From NCBI RefSeq assembly GCF_001644015.1, contig NZ_LUUI01000114.1, forward strand, positions 23,178 through 87,177: DNA of 64,000 nt, read 5' to 3'. Both the position numbers and the translations under genes were made by a program. The notes beneath the pieces were generated by a model. It searched no databases. It worked only from the letters and a program-made list of their open reading frames with translations, and was not told where the DNA came from. This document shows, in pieces, positions 16,105-26,127 of this stretch; the first letter of the stretch is position 1; every line of letters begins with the position of its first letter. The stretch comes from Methylomonas lenta. Its GTDB lineage: Bacteria > Pseudomonadota > Gammaproteobacteria > Methylococcales > Methylomonadaceae.

Positions 16105-16473
16105 ATGAAGCTAAATAAACTATTGATCCTGGGATTGGCCTTAATCCTAGCTGGCTGCGGACATGGGTTCGAAGGTGAATACACCGAACAAGTCGGCTCG
16201 TCGGTCGAATTCCTCAACGCGTTTGCTCAGGTAGCAGGCGAAAAAACTGTAGTTATCGGCCCTGATTACATCGATTCAGACGGACTTAGGACTGAATACA
16301 AAGATATTTTCGTACGCGATTCGGGTAGTCAGAAATATCTGATTTTACAAAAACCGGATAATAGTGAAGAAGCCTGGAAGATTGAAGACAACGATACGTT
16401 GATTCGTGGTGGTGGCTTGGTGTCAATTACTTTGCAACGAATACAGCCGAAAAAGCGCGAAGCTTATGATTAG
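16105..16473 (+). CDS. Small lipoprotein, function unknown
   Basis: A 122-residue protein with a lipoprotein signal (MKLNKLLILGLALILAGC; lipobox LAGC, Cys18). The mature part of about 105 residues contains EGEYTEQ, GEKTVVIGPDYIDSDG and LILQKPDNSEEAWKIEDNDTL, which looks like a small beta-rich fold. I do not recognise a family. It stands alone between two hairpins and is likely inserted in the outer or inner membrane after lipidation. Confidence 0.6.
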   Translation: MKLNKLLILGLALILAGCGHGFEGEYTEQVGSSVEFLNAFAQVAGEKTVVIGPDYIDSDGLRTEYKDIFVRDSGSQKYLILQKPDNSEEAWKIEDNDTLIRGGGLVSITLQRIQPKKREAYD

Positions 16474-16525
16474 TTTCGGCGCGCCCTGCGGATTTCAGGG
16501 TTGTTTTTGGTAAGATTTGGGTATA

Positions 16526-16562
16526 AAAAACCGTCTTTCCAGTTTTGGGAAAGACGGTTTTT
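16526..16562. terminator. Rho-independent terminator between convergent genes
   Basis: A 15-bp perfect stem (16526-16540 with 16548-16562) with A and T tracts on either side, so it can work in both directions. It separates the lipoprotein gene from the PEP-CTERM gene. Confidence 0.85.
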
Positions 16563-16583
16563 AATTTGAAAAAATCGTTTATT

Positions 16584-17444
16584 TTAAGCAGCTAAAGCTT
16601 CGTTGGATTCAGCTTGTGCTTTGCTGTAACGGTTTAAGCGCCAGCCAAGTAGCCCGCCAGTGAATAATAATAGGCTGGAAGGTTCGGGCACGCTGCCGGT
16701 GTTACCACTACCGCCACCTACGGTACCGGTTAGTCCGGAGATTTTAAAGAAGTCATCACCAAAATCTAAAGAACCGTTTGAATCCGGTACGCATACGTAG
16801 CTATTGCTGCTATTGGCATTAGCGCAGCTGGTGTAGGCGCTAACCAGCCAGTAGCTTGAGGAAACATTGCTTGCATTGATGCTGGCGGTTGGATTTGAGG
16901 GATGATCCAATTCCGAGTAGTTACCTATAAGTTGCCAGCCAGAGCTTAAAAGTTGGGTAAATGTTTTGCCTAGGATACTTGCGGGGCCGCCACTGCCAGT
17001 ATAGGCTAATACTGATATATCGGCATCATAGTCTGGGTTGGTCCCATCCCAGCCAATTGACAGTGAGGTCAAGCTTACGCTTTGGTCAAAAGCGAATATG
17101 GCTGCGTCGACATCTCCGCCGGGACCCTCATCGCTTGTGGTATTGGCGCCGCCGTCATTATCGAATGCATGGTGAGGAGAGCTGCCAAAGGAACCGTCTT
17201 CCTGGCTCTGAACGCCTATGCCACCGCTCCAGGAGCCAAGTGTTCCTGTTTCAAACTTGTCTCCAGACGAGTCCAGAGTGGTCGAAAAAGCACTTACGCT
17301 GACCGATCCCGCACCAGAAGAGCCGCTAAAGGTATGTTGTGAGCCATAATTCTGCCCACTTCCGGTAAAACTCCAGCTTAATGTAGCATTTGCGGACAAA
17401 GGTGTCAGCATAGCTGCTATGAAAAACAAATCTGACTTTTTCAT
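16584..17444 (-). CDS. PEP-CTERM sorting domain protein
   Basis: A 286-residue exported protein with a signal peptide (MKKSDLFFIAAMLTPLSANA), a Ser/Gly-rich beta-type body and a classical C-terminal tail: VPEPSSLLLF, a hydrophobic stretch LLFTGGLLGW, then RLNRYSKAQ. The tail is followed by an unusual extra 10 residues (ESNEALAA end) after the basic part. Such tails are recognised by exosortase/archaeosortase-type enzymes. It sits beside the PrsT-like TPR gene, which is linked to the same system. A 21-bp motif at 17522-17542 is shared with the other sorted protein gene of the window. Confidence 0.8.
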   Translation of the reverse strand: MKKSDLFFIAAMLTPLSANATLSWSFTGSGQNYGSQHTFSGSSGAGSVSVSAFSTTLDSSGDKFETGTLGSWSGGIGVQSQEDGSFGSSPHHAFDNDGGANTTSDEGPGGDVDAAIFAFDQSVSLTSLSIGWDGTNPDYDADISVLAYTGSGGPASILGKTFTQLLSSGWQLIGNYSELDHPSNPTASINASNVSSSYWLVSAYTSCANANSSNSYVCVPDSNGSLDFGDDFFKISGLTGTVGGGSGNTGSVPEPSSLLLFTGGLLGWRLNRYSKAQAESNEALAA

Positions 17445-17521
17445 GACAATTCCTTAACTTTATTTTTGAAACTAAGCTTATTTGCGTTCTATCTTGTGTG
17501 TTCTAACGATTGTTTGTTATT

Positions 17522-17542
17522 GTACAAAAGTGCAGGACTTAG
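17522..17542 (-). promoter_or_regulatory. Shared upstream motif of PEP-CTERM genes, copy 2
   Basis: On the plus strand it begins GTACAAAAGTGCAG and ends CTTAG. It matches 18 of 21 positions with 3579-3599. It starts 78 bp upstream of the PEP-CTERM start codon. Read on the minus strand it ends in TTTTGTAC, which could also serve as a -35-like box (TTGTAC, 16 bp, TAGAAC). Confidence 0.45.
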
Positions 17543-17676
17543 ATAGTAAAAATATTAGCACTTATCATGCCTGTTATTGTTATTTATGTTGATTCATAAT
17601 CTTATATTAATTTTATCTTTGCCCAAACACGTTCAATTGGGGAAAGTGTAAAAAAATCCGACAGCTTTGTAGTCAA

Positions 17677-20493
17677 TTACTGACTCAGTTTTTCCGATAA
17701 AGCCTTGGCTTGCTCAATGCCGTTAAATGAAAGATTCGAATTCAACGCTTGTTCAAGTTCTTGCTTCGCCTCGTCTTTTCGGCCTAGCTTGTCCAACGCC
17801 ACCGCAATGTGGTAACGAATTTCCGGATTCTGTGACTCACGTGAATGCGCGCTACGCAGGTAATGTAAGCCTTCATCCACTTTACCGGTATTAACCAGAA
17901 TCCAGCCTAGAGTGTCGTTGCTGGAGGCTTGTTCCGGGGCCAATTGTTGGGCTTTTTCCGCATAAGATGAGGCTTTGCTGTCGCCGCTAGAGAAGTAAAT
18001 ATAAGCCAGATTATTCAAAAACTGTGCTTCGTTAGGATATTGAGTTAATAAAAATTCATAATGCTTTTGGGCTTCCTTGAGCTTACCTTGTTGCAGTAGT
18101 TCCTCGGCCAATGCAGCTATTGGAACCAGATCTTTGGGGTGTTTCTTGGTCCATTCAGCCAATAAATCGAACGCTTTTTGGTTTTGTCCGGTTTGATTAA
18201 GGCTTTGATACAGTTTCATCAATAAAGCGGTATCGGGTTCTAAATCAAAGGCGGTTTGGTATCGGGTGGCCGCCAGACTGAAATTTTTATCTTGTGCGGC
18301 AATATCGCCCAATAAGCGGTTCGGAAAGCCGCTTTGGGGGTATGCCTTGAGCAAGTTATTGGCACGGCTGAGGGCAAACACCGGTTTGCCGTGATAAAGC
18401 TCCATTTCTGTCAGGGCGATTTGGGCTGGGATGTGTTTTTCATCCGCCACTATGGCTTTTTTCAGGGTTTTGATGGCATCCGAGTAATCGCCGGCCTGAA
18501 TTTGATAGCGCGCAACGTTGTAAAGTTTTTTGACATTCAAGCGAGCTTGGTCCGCCATGCGCCGATAAATACTCAGGGCTTTTTCACGATTATTGGAGGC
18601 TAGATAGCTACGTGCCAGGGCTTGCAAAAGCTGTGGGTTTTCTCTATCGATTAATTCTGCTGCTTCACCTATGCTGAGAGCTTGCAGAGTACGACCGGTT
18701 TTGATGTTTAAGTCCATCTGAGCTAACAGCACCGGCATCGATTTTTGGTCGATTCTGCGGGCTTTTTCCAACCATTGATTAGCGCTGTCGTTGTTGCCGA
18801 TGGCTTGGTCTACTGTCGACAATTCGATTAATACGGCCACGTTATCAGGGAATTTCTGATTAAGCGCTACTAATCGTTGTTTGGCTTTATCGATTTTTTT
18901 CTCGGCCACGTCGAGCTTACTCAGGTTGAGGTGGCCGGTGATAAAGGTCGGGTCGAGTTCTACAGCTTGTTCAAAACTTTGCCGAGCTTGCTTCAAGTTT
19001 TGCGTTGCCACTTGGGCGGTACCCAATAAATTCAACAGTGTAAGATTTTTCGACTGTTTTTTGTGCATAGCCTGGGCAATTCGCAAGGCATTTTGGCCTT
19101 CACCATTTCTAATATAAATTGCAACCAGCGGTATGCCGGCCTGGGTATTGCCGGGATTTTTTTGGATCGCAGCTTCCAGTTCCTGGATGGCAAGTGTTTC
19201 CTGGCCCATGGACAAGCGGTTGAGGCCGATTTCGGCGTGAATGTTTTCGCCGCCGTCTTCGCCGGCCGAGGCTTTTTCCAGTAGCGCGTTGGCTTTGTCG
19301 TGTTTGCCGACGTTCATATAGGCGGTGCCGAGCAGGAATAGCAGGCGATAGTCGTTCGGGTTGCTGGCAACCACTGGCCTAAGTAGGTCGATGACTGTTT
19401 CGGGTTCGTTTTTATTTAACAGTATCGACGCCAGTAACTTATACGGGCCTGGTTGACCTGGGTAGGACTTTACATATTGACGCAAGTATTCGGCGGCGAG
19501 GTCAAAGCGTTGCAAGCTGTAGTTGATCAAGCCGGACAGCATCAGGGTTTGGCTGTGTTGGACGAGGTATTCCGGTTTGACGGCAACGATGATGTCCGAG
19601 GCGGCTTCCAGCTCCTTGATGGAGGCTGCTTGTTGGCCGTTGCGAGCCAATAACACTGCATGCAGATAGGCTGCCTTGGGATCAAACGGGTAGTGTTTCC
19701 GTAAATAGGCTAAATCCTCGTCTGCACGCTGGTCTTGCTGCAAGTCCATCAGAACGCCGGCTCTGGCAATGCGTGCATCCTGATAATCAGGCAGTAGTGT
19801 TATGGCTTTGTCATAGTCTTTAATGGCATTTTCCAGGTCGCCCTGCACATGTTCGATGCTGCCTTTGACATACCAGTTACCGGGATTGTCGGGTTGCATG
19901 GCCATGGCTTTTTCGACTGCCTGCGTGGCACCGGCGAGATCGTTGCGGCGCAGCAAGGCGTTGGCCCGGCCTATCACGGCATCTACCCGGCTAGGGTCGA
20001 TTTGTGCCGCTATGTCGTATTCATTTAGCGCTTCGCTGATTTGATTTAGCTGCAAATAAGCGTGGCCGCGAAAAACGTGTAAATCCGGCTGCAGCTGCCG
20101 GTTAAATTGGCTGGGTTGAATTTCCTTGAGCAACTGGTTGTATTTGATTTGGTATAGATACAGTTGCGCCAGTGCTTTAACGGTTAGCGATCTGTCTGCA
20201 CCCAATTGGTTGGCTAGGTTGAGGTGCACCTCCGCTTCGGAAAGCGACTTTTTTTGTAAAAAGAGTTTGCCCAGCAGAATGTGCGCCGCAACATAATTAG
20301 GATTTTGCTGTAACGCGTTTCTCAATTCGATGATGGCAGCATCAAGGTCCTGTTTTTGGTATGCCACCAAGGCGTTTTCATAATATTTGCCGGCCAAGTT
20401 TTCATCGGCCAGGCCAGGTGATGGTAAGCTCAGAATGCTAGCCAACATCAGGCCGGATAAGACTTTTACGCTGCTTTTACGGTGCGGTTGCAT
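17677..20493 (-). CDS. prsT: PEP-CTERM system TPR-repeat protein (PrsT-like)
   Basis: A 938-residue periplasmic protein made almost entirely of TPR units (for example NPNYVAAHILLGKLFLQKKS, ADEKHIPAQIALTEMELYHG). A signal peptide MQPHRKSSVKVLSGLMLASI comes first. Length, repeat density and the YENALVAYQKQDLDAAIIEL start fit the XrtA/PEP-CTERM TPR family usually found in exosortase exopolysaccharide loci. No lipobox Cys is present, unlike members annotated as lipoproteins. I start at ATG 20493, which begins the signal peptide; the frame extends to 20553. The neighbouring PEP-CTERM gene supports the role; the exosortase and eps genes must be elsewhere. Confidence 0.78.
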   Translation of the reverse strand: MQPHRKSSVKVLSGLMLASILSLPSPGLADENLAGKYYENALVAYQKQDLDAAIIELRNALQQNPNYVAAHILLGKLFLQKKSLSEAEVHLNLANQLGADRSLTVKALAQLYLYQIKYNQLLKEIQPSQFNRQLQPDLHVFRGHAYLQLNQISEALNEYDIAAQIDPSRVDAVIGRANALLRRNDLAGATQAVEKAMAMQPDNPGNWYVKGSIEHVQGDLENAIKDYDKAITLLPDYQDARIARAGVLMDLQQDQRADEDLAYLRKHYPFDPKAAYLHAVLLARNGQQAASIKELEAASDIIVAVKPEYLVQHSQTLMLSGLINYSLQRFDLAAEYLRQYVKSYPGQPGPYKLLASILLNKNEPETVIDLLRPVVASNPNDYRLLFLLGTAYMNVGKHDKANALLEKASAGEDGGENIHAEIGLNRLSMGQETLAIQELEAAIQKNPGNTQAGIPLVAIYIRNGEGQNALRIAQAMHKKQSKNLTLLNLLGTAQVATQNLKQARQSFEQAVELDPTFITGHLNLSKLDVAEKKIDKAKQRLVALNQKFPDNVAVLIELSTVDQAIGNNDSANQWLEKARRIDQKSMPVLLAQMDLNIKTGRTLQALSIGEAAELIDRENPQLLQALARSYLASNNREKALSIYRRMADQARLNVKKLYNVARYQIQAGDYSDAIKTLKKAIVADEKHIPAQIALTEMELYHGKPVFALSRANNLLKAYPQSGFPNRLLGDIAAQDKNFSLAATRYQTAFDLEPDTALLMKLYQSLNQTGQNQKAFDLLAEWTKKHPKDLVPIAALAEELLQQGKLKEAQKHYEFLLTQYPNEAQFLNNLAYIYFSSGDSKASSYAEKAQQLAPEQASSNDTLGWILVNTGKVDEGLHYLRSAHSRESQNPEIRYHIAVALDKLGRKDEAKQELEQALNSNLSFNGIEQAKALSEKLSQ

Positions 20494-20693
20494 AGGTATG
20501 ATCTGTGCGAATTTGAGTGATGATTGCCATAGCATAACGGCAAAGCCCGTCAAAAAATAGTTTCTAGGTATTTCAGCTTAATAGACCAGTCAGCAAGCTT
20601 TCTGAGTCTGCCATGCTTTGATGCGGTATCATTTTAATGGAATTAAAACAGCTGGGCTTATGCCAGTTTCTATCATCCACTCATTTATTAAGC

Positions 20694-22925
20694 ATGGGCA
20701 TACAGGAAAACTTCGAACAACTCCCGCTAAAAGAATTTACCGAAAAAGCCTACCTGGATTATTCCATGTACGTGATTTTAGATCGGGCTTTGCCGCATAT
20801 CGGCGACGGACTTAAACCCGTGCAGCGGCGTATCGTGTATGCGATGTCGGAACTGGGTCTGACTGCACTGGCCAAATATAAAAAATCGGCACGTACTGTC
20901 GGTGACGTGTTGGGTAAATACCATCCGCACGGCGATTCGGCTTGTTACGAAGCCATGGTGTTGATGGCGCAGAATTTTTCCTATCGTTATCCTTTGATCG
21001 ACGGCCAAGGCAACTGGGGTTCGCCGGATGATCCAAAGTCGTTTGCCGCCATGCGTTATACCGAATCACGCTTAACGGCTTACGCGCAAACTTTGCTGTC
21101 GGAACTGGGGCAGGGCACGGTCGACTGGACGGATAATTTTGATGGCACCTTAAAAGAACCCAGTTTATTACCAGCTCGATTGCCGAATGTGCTGTTGAAC
21201 GGCACCATGGGTATCGCGGTAGGTATGGCCACCGATATTCCACCGCATAATTTGCGCGAAGTGGCCCATGCCTGTCTGCAGTTATTGGATGAGCCGGAAA
21301 CATCGCTGGAAGGTTTGCTGGCGCATGTCAAAGGACCGGATTATCCGACCGATGCCGAAATTATTACCTCAGCCGCCGATATTCAAAAGATGTATACCAC
21401 CGGCAACGGCTCGGTAAAAATGCGCGCGAAATTTGAGGTGGAAGATGGCAGTATTGTGATTACTGCACTGCCGCATCAAGTGTCCGGTGCGAAATTGCTG
21501 GAACAAATCGCCGCCCAAATGCTGGCGAAAAAGCTGCCGATGATAGAAGATTTGCGCGACGAATCGGATCATGAAAATCCCACCCGTTTGCTGATTATCC
21601 CCAAAACCAAGCGTATTGATGTCGATGCGGTGATGTCGCATTTGTTTGCCACCACCGACCTGGAGAAAAACTACCGGGTCAACATGAATATGATAGGCTT
21701 AAACGGTAAGCCGCAGGTGAAGAATTTACGGCAGATTCTGACTGAATGGATCAGCTTTAGAACCGAAACCGTGCGCCGCCGTTTGCAATATCGCTTGGAT
21801 AAAGTGTTGGCGCGATTGCATATTCTGGATGGCTTGCTGATTGCGTATCTAAATATCGATGAAGTGATTGCCATTATTCGCAGCGAAGATCATCCCAAAC
21901 CGGTATTAATGGAACGTTTCGGTTTGAGCGATATTCAAGCGGAAGCCATTTTAGACTTGAAATTGCGCCACTTGGCCAAGCTTGAGGAAATGAAAATCCG
22001 CGGTGAGCAGGATGAGTTGGAACTGGAGCGGCAGGCTTTGGAAAAAACCCTGGGTTCCGAGCGATTGCTGAATCGCTTGATTCGCAAAGAGATTGAGCGT
22101 GATGCAGAGAAATACGGCGATGACCGCCGTTCGCCGATTGTTGAACGCGGTGCTTCGCAAGCCTTGAATACCACAGAATTGATTGCCAACGAACCTGTGA
22201 CCATCATCTTGTCGCAAAAAGGCTGGATTCGTGCCGCCAAAGGCTATGATATTGAAGTGGAAACGCTGAATTATCGGGCCGGAGATGGGTATTTATCGGC
22301 GGCCAAAGGCCGTACTACGCAGCCAGCCTATGTGCTGGACTCTACCGGCCGAGTTTATAATATTGCTACGCATGATTTGCCGTCTGCACGTAGTCAGGGT
22401 GAGCCATTAACGGGGCGATTGAATCCACCGGCTGGTAGTCTGTTTACCGATGTGTTTTCCGGTCAGGCCGATGATTGGCTACTAATGGCGAGTAATGCCG
22501 GCTACGGTTTTCGTGTACAGTTAAAAGAATTGTTTAGTAAAAACAAGGCGGGTAAGGCGGTGTTGAGCTTACCGCAAGCTGCGAAAGTTTTGACGCCGAC
22601 ACCAATTTTGCACATGGATGATTTGCTGGCAGTAGCAACCTTGCAAGGTCGCTTGCTGATTTTTCCGGCGCAGGATTTACCGGAATTGACGAAAGGCAAA
22701 GGAAACAAGATTATGCAAATTCCTGCGGCTGATCTTGTATCTGGTAAGGATGCTGTGGTTGCGGTAACCGCATTGTCGCTGAGCAGTGAATTGAAAATCT
22801 TATCCGGCAAACGCCATGTTACGTTAAAAGCTATGGATATCGCGCAATACAGAGGTCAGCGAGCCAATCGAGGTACAGCGCTTCCGAGAGGATTTCAGAA
22901 AGTGGATGGATTGGAAAGTGTCTAA
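20694..22925 (+). CDS. parC: DNA topoisomerase IV subunit A
   Basis: A 743-residue ParC. The breakage-reunion domain starts [20 protein letters not shown] and includes [20 protein letters not shown] (quinolone-determining region) and [10 protein letters not shown] with the catalytic Tyr. The helical tower follows, and then a C-terminal beta-pinwheel. With ParE it decatenates daughter chromosomes. No GyrA-box of the QRRGGKG type is seen, and [18 protein letters not shown] is ParC-like. Start chosen at ATG 20694, by alignment with known ParC starts; ATG 20637 adds 19 unconserved residues. Serine 83/84-equivalent positions read D-S-A, the wild-type state. Confidence 0.94.
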   Translation: MGIQENFEQLPLKEFTEKAYLDYSMYVILDRALPHIGDGLKPVQRRIVYAMSELGLTALAKYKKSARTVGDVLGKYHPHGDSACYEAMVLMAQNFSYRYPLIDGQGNWGSPDDPKSFAAMRYTESRLTAYAQTLLSELGQGTVDWTDNFDGTLKEPSLLPARLPNVLLNGTMGIAVGMATDIPPHNLREVAHACLQLLDEPETSLEGLLAHVKGPDYPTDAEIITSAADIQKMYTTGNGSVKMRAKFEVEDGSIVITALPHQVSGAKLLEQIAAQMLAKKLPMIEDLRDESDHENPTRLLIIPKTKRIDVDAVMSHLFATTDLEKNYRVNMNMIGLNGKPQVKNLRQILTEWISFRTETVRRRLQYRLDKVLARLHILDGLLIAYLNIDEVIAIIRSEDHPKPVLMERFGLSDIQAEAILDLKLRHLAKLEEMKIRGEQDELELERQALEKTLGSERLLNRLIRKEIERDAEKYGDDRRSPIVERGASQALNTTELIANEPVTIILSQKGWIRAAKGYDIEVETLNYRAGDGYLSAAKGRTTQPAYVLDSTGRVYNIATHDLPSARSQGEPLTGRLNPPAGSLFTDVFSGQADDWLLMASNAGYGFRVQLKELFSKNKAGKAVLSLPQAAKVLTPTPILHMDDLLAVATLQGRLLIFPAQDLPELTKGKGNKIMQIPAADLVSGKDAVVAVTALSLSSELKILSGKRHVTLKAMDIAQYRGQRANRGTALPRGFQKVDGLESV

Positions 22926-22955
22926 ACATAGACAAAGATTTTTAGTGCAACAAAT

Positions 22956-22981
22956 TCCCTGGGCATGTGGTCGTCCAGGGA
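22956..22981 (+). terminator. Weak hairpin after parC
   Basis: A 7-bp perfect stem TCCCTGG/CCAGGGA (22956-22962 with 22975-22981), 12-base loop, followed by CGGTTTTGC. It may end the parC transcript. Confidence 0.3.
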
Positions 22982-23130
22982 CGGTTTTGCTGACAGCTTT
23001 AGTTTTTAGCTGATTTTAGGCGTCATTCTATTGAAGCTTCAAATTAATCAATGTTCTGTTTTTGCTGTTATTTCCATTTTGGTGCGGTTAACATGAAAAA
23101 ACCTCAAAATTTAAGGGCTAATCATAAAAT

Positions 23131-24288
23131 ATGAGTGAGAGCAACAGTGCATCGCAAGCAGACCTAGTAGGCCATATAGCCGTTCAAGCTAATGACAGCA
23201 CTACTTTGTCGCTTGAATTCAGTGGGCACTGGCTGCGTAGTGCTCGTATCCGGCCGGTGGAACAAGTGCTGGCGGAATTAAACGGTCAGTCATTGCAAAG
23301 CATAGTTGCTAAGTCAAATGATCTGCAGGCTTGGGATAGTCGCTTACCCAGTTATTTATTGAAAATAGCCGAGTACTGCGATGGTAAGCAAATCCAGTTA
23401 GATACCAGCAATTTACCCGACGGTGTGCAAAGTCTGTTGAATTTGGCTAGAGCTGTGCCTGAGCGAACGGGTGCTCGCCGCAGTCAATCGCAATCATCTG
23501 TATTGATGAATATAGGTAATAGTGTTGTCAATTTGGTTAAAGACTCACAGGGTTTAATGGTCTTTATCGGCGAAATGATTTTGGCTAGCTGGACTTTAAT
23601 GCGTGGTCAAGCCCGTTTTCGGATGGTTGATCTATTTATTTTTATTCAAGATGTCGGCCCCAGCGGCTTTCCGATTGTCTCCTTGATTAGTTTGTTGGTT
23701 GGGCTGATTTTGGCTTTTGTCGGTGCTTTACAGTTGGCTATGTTTGGGGCTCAGATATATATTGCCGATCTGGTGGCGCTAGGCACAGTCCGGGAGATGG
23801 GGCCGTTAATGACCGCCATTATTATGTCGGGACGCACCGGTGCTGCCTATGCCGCTCAATTGGGCACCATGAACGTTAATAGCGAGATCGACGCTTTGCG
23901 AACCATGGGTATTTCGCCGATGGAGTTTTTGGTGATGCCCAGGATGATAGCGTTGATTTTAATGATGCCCTTGTTGACGATGTATGCTGATTTCATGGGT
24001 ATTTTAGGCGGTGCTTTGGTAAGTATTAGTGCCTTCGATATATCGCTGACTCAGTATTACAACGAAATTACCAAAGCGGTCGATCTGACGGACTTCATGG
24101 TTGGTTTTTTCAAGAGTGTGGTGTTTGCAGTGTTAATTGCTATTGCTGGTTGCAGACGGGGGATGGCTTGCGGTCAAAGCGCTTCGGCCGTTGGTGATGC
24201 AGCGACTGCTGCGGTTGTGGATAGTATTGTCTATCTCGTGGTATCGGATTCTGTGCTTACCCTGATTTGTAACCGACTGCATATCTAA
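23131..24288 (+). CDS. mlaE: MlaE-family lipid ABC transporter permease with N-terminal STAS domain
   Basis: A 385-residue protein. About 120 N-terminal residues form a STAS-like domain, followed by a five-helix MlaE permease with the family signature GALQLAMFGAQIYIADLVAL, VREMGPLMTAIIMSGRTGAAYAAQLGTM (two parts) and EIDALRTMGISPMEFLV. It forms the membrane core of a phospholipid or hydrophobic-substrate transporter. The next three genes encode ATPase, MCE protein and auxiliary lipoprotein, all closely spaced. STAS fused to the permease is typical of the PqiB/MCE-type systems with a lipoprotein partner. Confidence 0.88.
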   Translation: MSESNSASQADLVGHIAVQANDSTTLSLEFSGHWLRSARIRPVEQVLAELNGQSLQSIVAKSNDLQAWDSRLPSYLLKIAEYCDGKQIQLDTSNLPDGVQSLLNLARAVPERTGARRSQSQSSVLMNIGNSVVNLVKDSQGLMVFIGEMILASWTLMRGQARFRMVDLFIFIQDVGPSGFPIVSLISLLVGLILAFVGALQLAMFGAQIYIADLVALGTVREMGPLMTAIIMSGRTGAAYAAQLGTMNVNSEIDALRTMGISPMEFLVMPRMIALILMMPLLTMYADFMGILGGALVSISAFDISLTQYYNEITKAVDLTDFMVGFFKSVVFAVLIAIAGCRRGMACGQSASAVGDAATAAVVDSIVYLVVSDSVLTLICNRLHI

Positions 24289-24306
24289 CCGGGTTAAGAT
24301 ATTGTC

Positions 24307-25089
24307 ATGAACACACCGCATATCACCGTGCAAGACTTGACCATGGCCTATGGATCTTTTGTTATCCAACGCGACCTGAACTTTACTATCGATCATGGTG
24401 ATGTGTTTATCATCATGGGAGGCAGTGGCTGCGGAAAAAGCACCTTGTTACGACATTTGATCGGCCTGAAGAGTCCTGCTAAAGGCAATGTATTTTATGA
24501 TCAGCTAAGTTTTTGGCAGGCCGAAGAAGAGCAACGTATCCAGGTCATGCGCCGCATAGGGGTTTTGTATCAAAGTGGGGCGCTGTTCAGCTCTTTGACG
24601 CTGGCAGAAAATATCGCTCTGCCGTTGGGTGAATTTACCGATTTGAATGCAAAGGATATCGCCGACATCGTCGCTTATAAACTGGCATTGGTCGGGTTGG
24701 CGGGTTTTGAGGATTACTATCCGGCAGAAATCAGTGGCGGTATGCAAAAACGGGCGGGTCTGGCCAGAGCCATGGCATTGGATCCGGAAATCCTTTTTTT
24801 CGATGAGCCGTCTGCTGGTCTCGATCCAGTGAGTGCCCGCTTACTGGATGATCTTATCATTAGTCTTTGTGCGACCCTGGGTACCACCATTGTGGTTGTG
24901 ACCCATGAATTGGCCAGTATTTTTGCCATTGGTACCAACTCAGTATTTCTCGATTCGGAAAGTAAAACCATGCTGGCTACCGGCAATCCGAAACAACTTT
25001 TGGCCGAATCGAATGATCCCAGAATCATCCAGTTTTTGACACGAGGCGAAGGCCGCGCGGACAAACCCAATGTAACAGGAGTGATATAA
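24307..25089 (+). CDS. mlaF: MlaF-family ABC transporter ATP-binding protein
   Basis: A 260-residue ABC ATPase. Walker A GGSGCGKST is near residue 40, followed by the Q-loop region YQSGALFSSLTLAENIALP typical of MlaF, the signature ISGGMQKRAGLARA, Walker B PEILFFDEPSAGLDP and the H-loop VTHEL. It energises the MlaE permease for lipid movement between membranes. It starts 18 bp after mlaE and ends 2 bp before the MCE gene. Confidence 0.92.
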   Translation: MNTPHITVQDLTMAYGSFVIQRDLNFTIDHGDVFIIMGGSGCGKSTLLRHLIGLKSPAKGNVFYDQLSFWQAEEEQRIQVMRRIGVLYQSGALFSSLTLAENIALPLGEFTDLNAKDIADIVAYKLALVGLAGFEDYYPAEISGGMQKRAGLARAMALDPEILFFDEPSAGLDPVSARLLDDLIISLCATLGTTIVVVTHELASIFAIGTNSVFLDSESKTMLATGNPKQLLAESNDPRIIQFLTRGEGRADKPNVTGVI

Positions 25090-25091
25090 CA

Positions 25092-26126
25092 ATGAGTAAA
25101 CCCGTTAATCCAGCGGTTATTGGTGGTTTCAGCCTGGGCGCGTTGACGTTGCTGGTGGTTGCATTGCTAATATTTGGCGTGGGCGATGACCTTAAGGCGG
25201 ATAAAGTTCAGTATGTTGTGTTTTTCGATTCTTCCTTAAACGGCCTTGATGTTGGGGCGCCTGTGAAAATGCAGGGTGTCAAAATCGGTCAAGTGAAAGA
25301 AATTTCTTTGCAGCTGGATAGAAAGGAGGGCAAGCTTTTTAAGCCGGTGGTTTTGGAAATCGATCGCAGTAGCATCACTGGGTCAAGTGGTGCTCCATTG
25401 CCAGATCCGAGTGACTTTGAGCAGCTAGAAAAAAATCGGGATAGATTGGTTGAATTGGGCATGCGCGCCAGGCTGGAAACTCAAAGTTTGTTGACCGGCT
25501 TGTTATATGTGGATCTAAGCTTTTATCCAGACAAGCCGCCGGTTTATGCGGGTTTGGAATATAAGGATTTACTGGAAATTCCTGGTGTACCGACGACTGT
25601 CGATGAATTGAAGAATACAGCCGAAGAAGTGGCGCAAAAATTACGCGCCATGCCATTGGATCAAATTGTAGGAGACTTGGCCGACAGTTTGCGTGAAATT
25701 AAAGACCTTTTGCGTTCGGAAGACGTTAAAAGATCACGTGCAGCACTGGCCGACAGCTTGGAAGGTCTCGACAAAACAACCAAAATATTGAATAAAAACC
25801 TTGAGCCGATTTTGAGGAATGCCGACAAAACCATACTTAATACCAATTTACTGATAAAGGACACTCAAGCCATGGTGGCTGAGTTGGGTAAACAGTTGCC
25901 ACCGTTAATTTCCAACACCGATAAAACTCTAAATGCTGCAACTGCTGCGATGAAAAGGGCAGAAGATTCACTGCAATATGTTGATGATGCAATAGGGCCG
26001 GAGTCTACATTGAGCGATACTTTGGAGGCTGTGAAACAGGCCGCCCGTGCCGTTCGCGATTTGGGAGACTATCTGGAGCGTCATCCGGAGTCTTTGTTGT
26101 CCGGAAAGAATCATTCAGAGAATTAA
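25092..26126 (+). CDS. MCE/MlaD-family substrate-binding protein
   Basis: A 344-residue protein with one N-terminal membrane anchor (about 8-28, VIGGFSLGALTLLVVALLIF) and one MCE domain (VVFFDSSLNGLDVGAPVKMQ, GVKIGQVKEI). A long helical C-terminal region with repeated N-(A/T)-D-K-T elements probably forms a coiled-coil tube. MCE hexamers bridge the periplasm in lipid transport. It is longer than E. coli MlaD (about 180) because of this helical part, closer to the PqiB/MCE group found with STAS permeases. The lipoprotein gene begins 1 bp after the stop. Confidence 0.88.
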   Translation: MSKPVNPAVIGGFSLGALTLLVVALLIFGVGDDLKADKVQYVVFFDSSLNGLDVGAPVKMQGVKIGQVKEISLQLDRKEGKLFKPVVLEIDRSSITGSSGAPLPDPSDFEQLEKNRDRLVELGMRARLETQSLLTGLLYVDLSFYPDKPPVYAGLEYKDLLEIPGVPTTVDELKNTAEEVAQKLRAMPLDQIVGDLADSLREIKDLLRSEDVKRSRAALADSLEGLDKTTKILNKNLEPILRNADKTILNTNLLIKDTQAMVAELGKQLPPLISNTDKTLNAATAAMKRAEDSLQYVDDAIGPESTLSDTLEAVKQAARAVRDLGDYLERHPESLLSGKNHSEN

Positions 26127-26127
26127 C

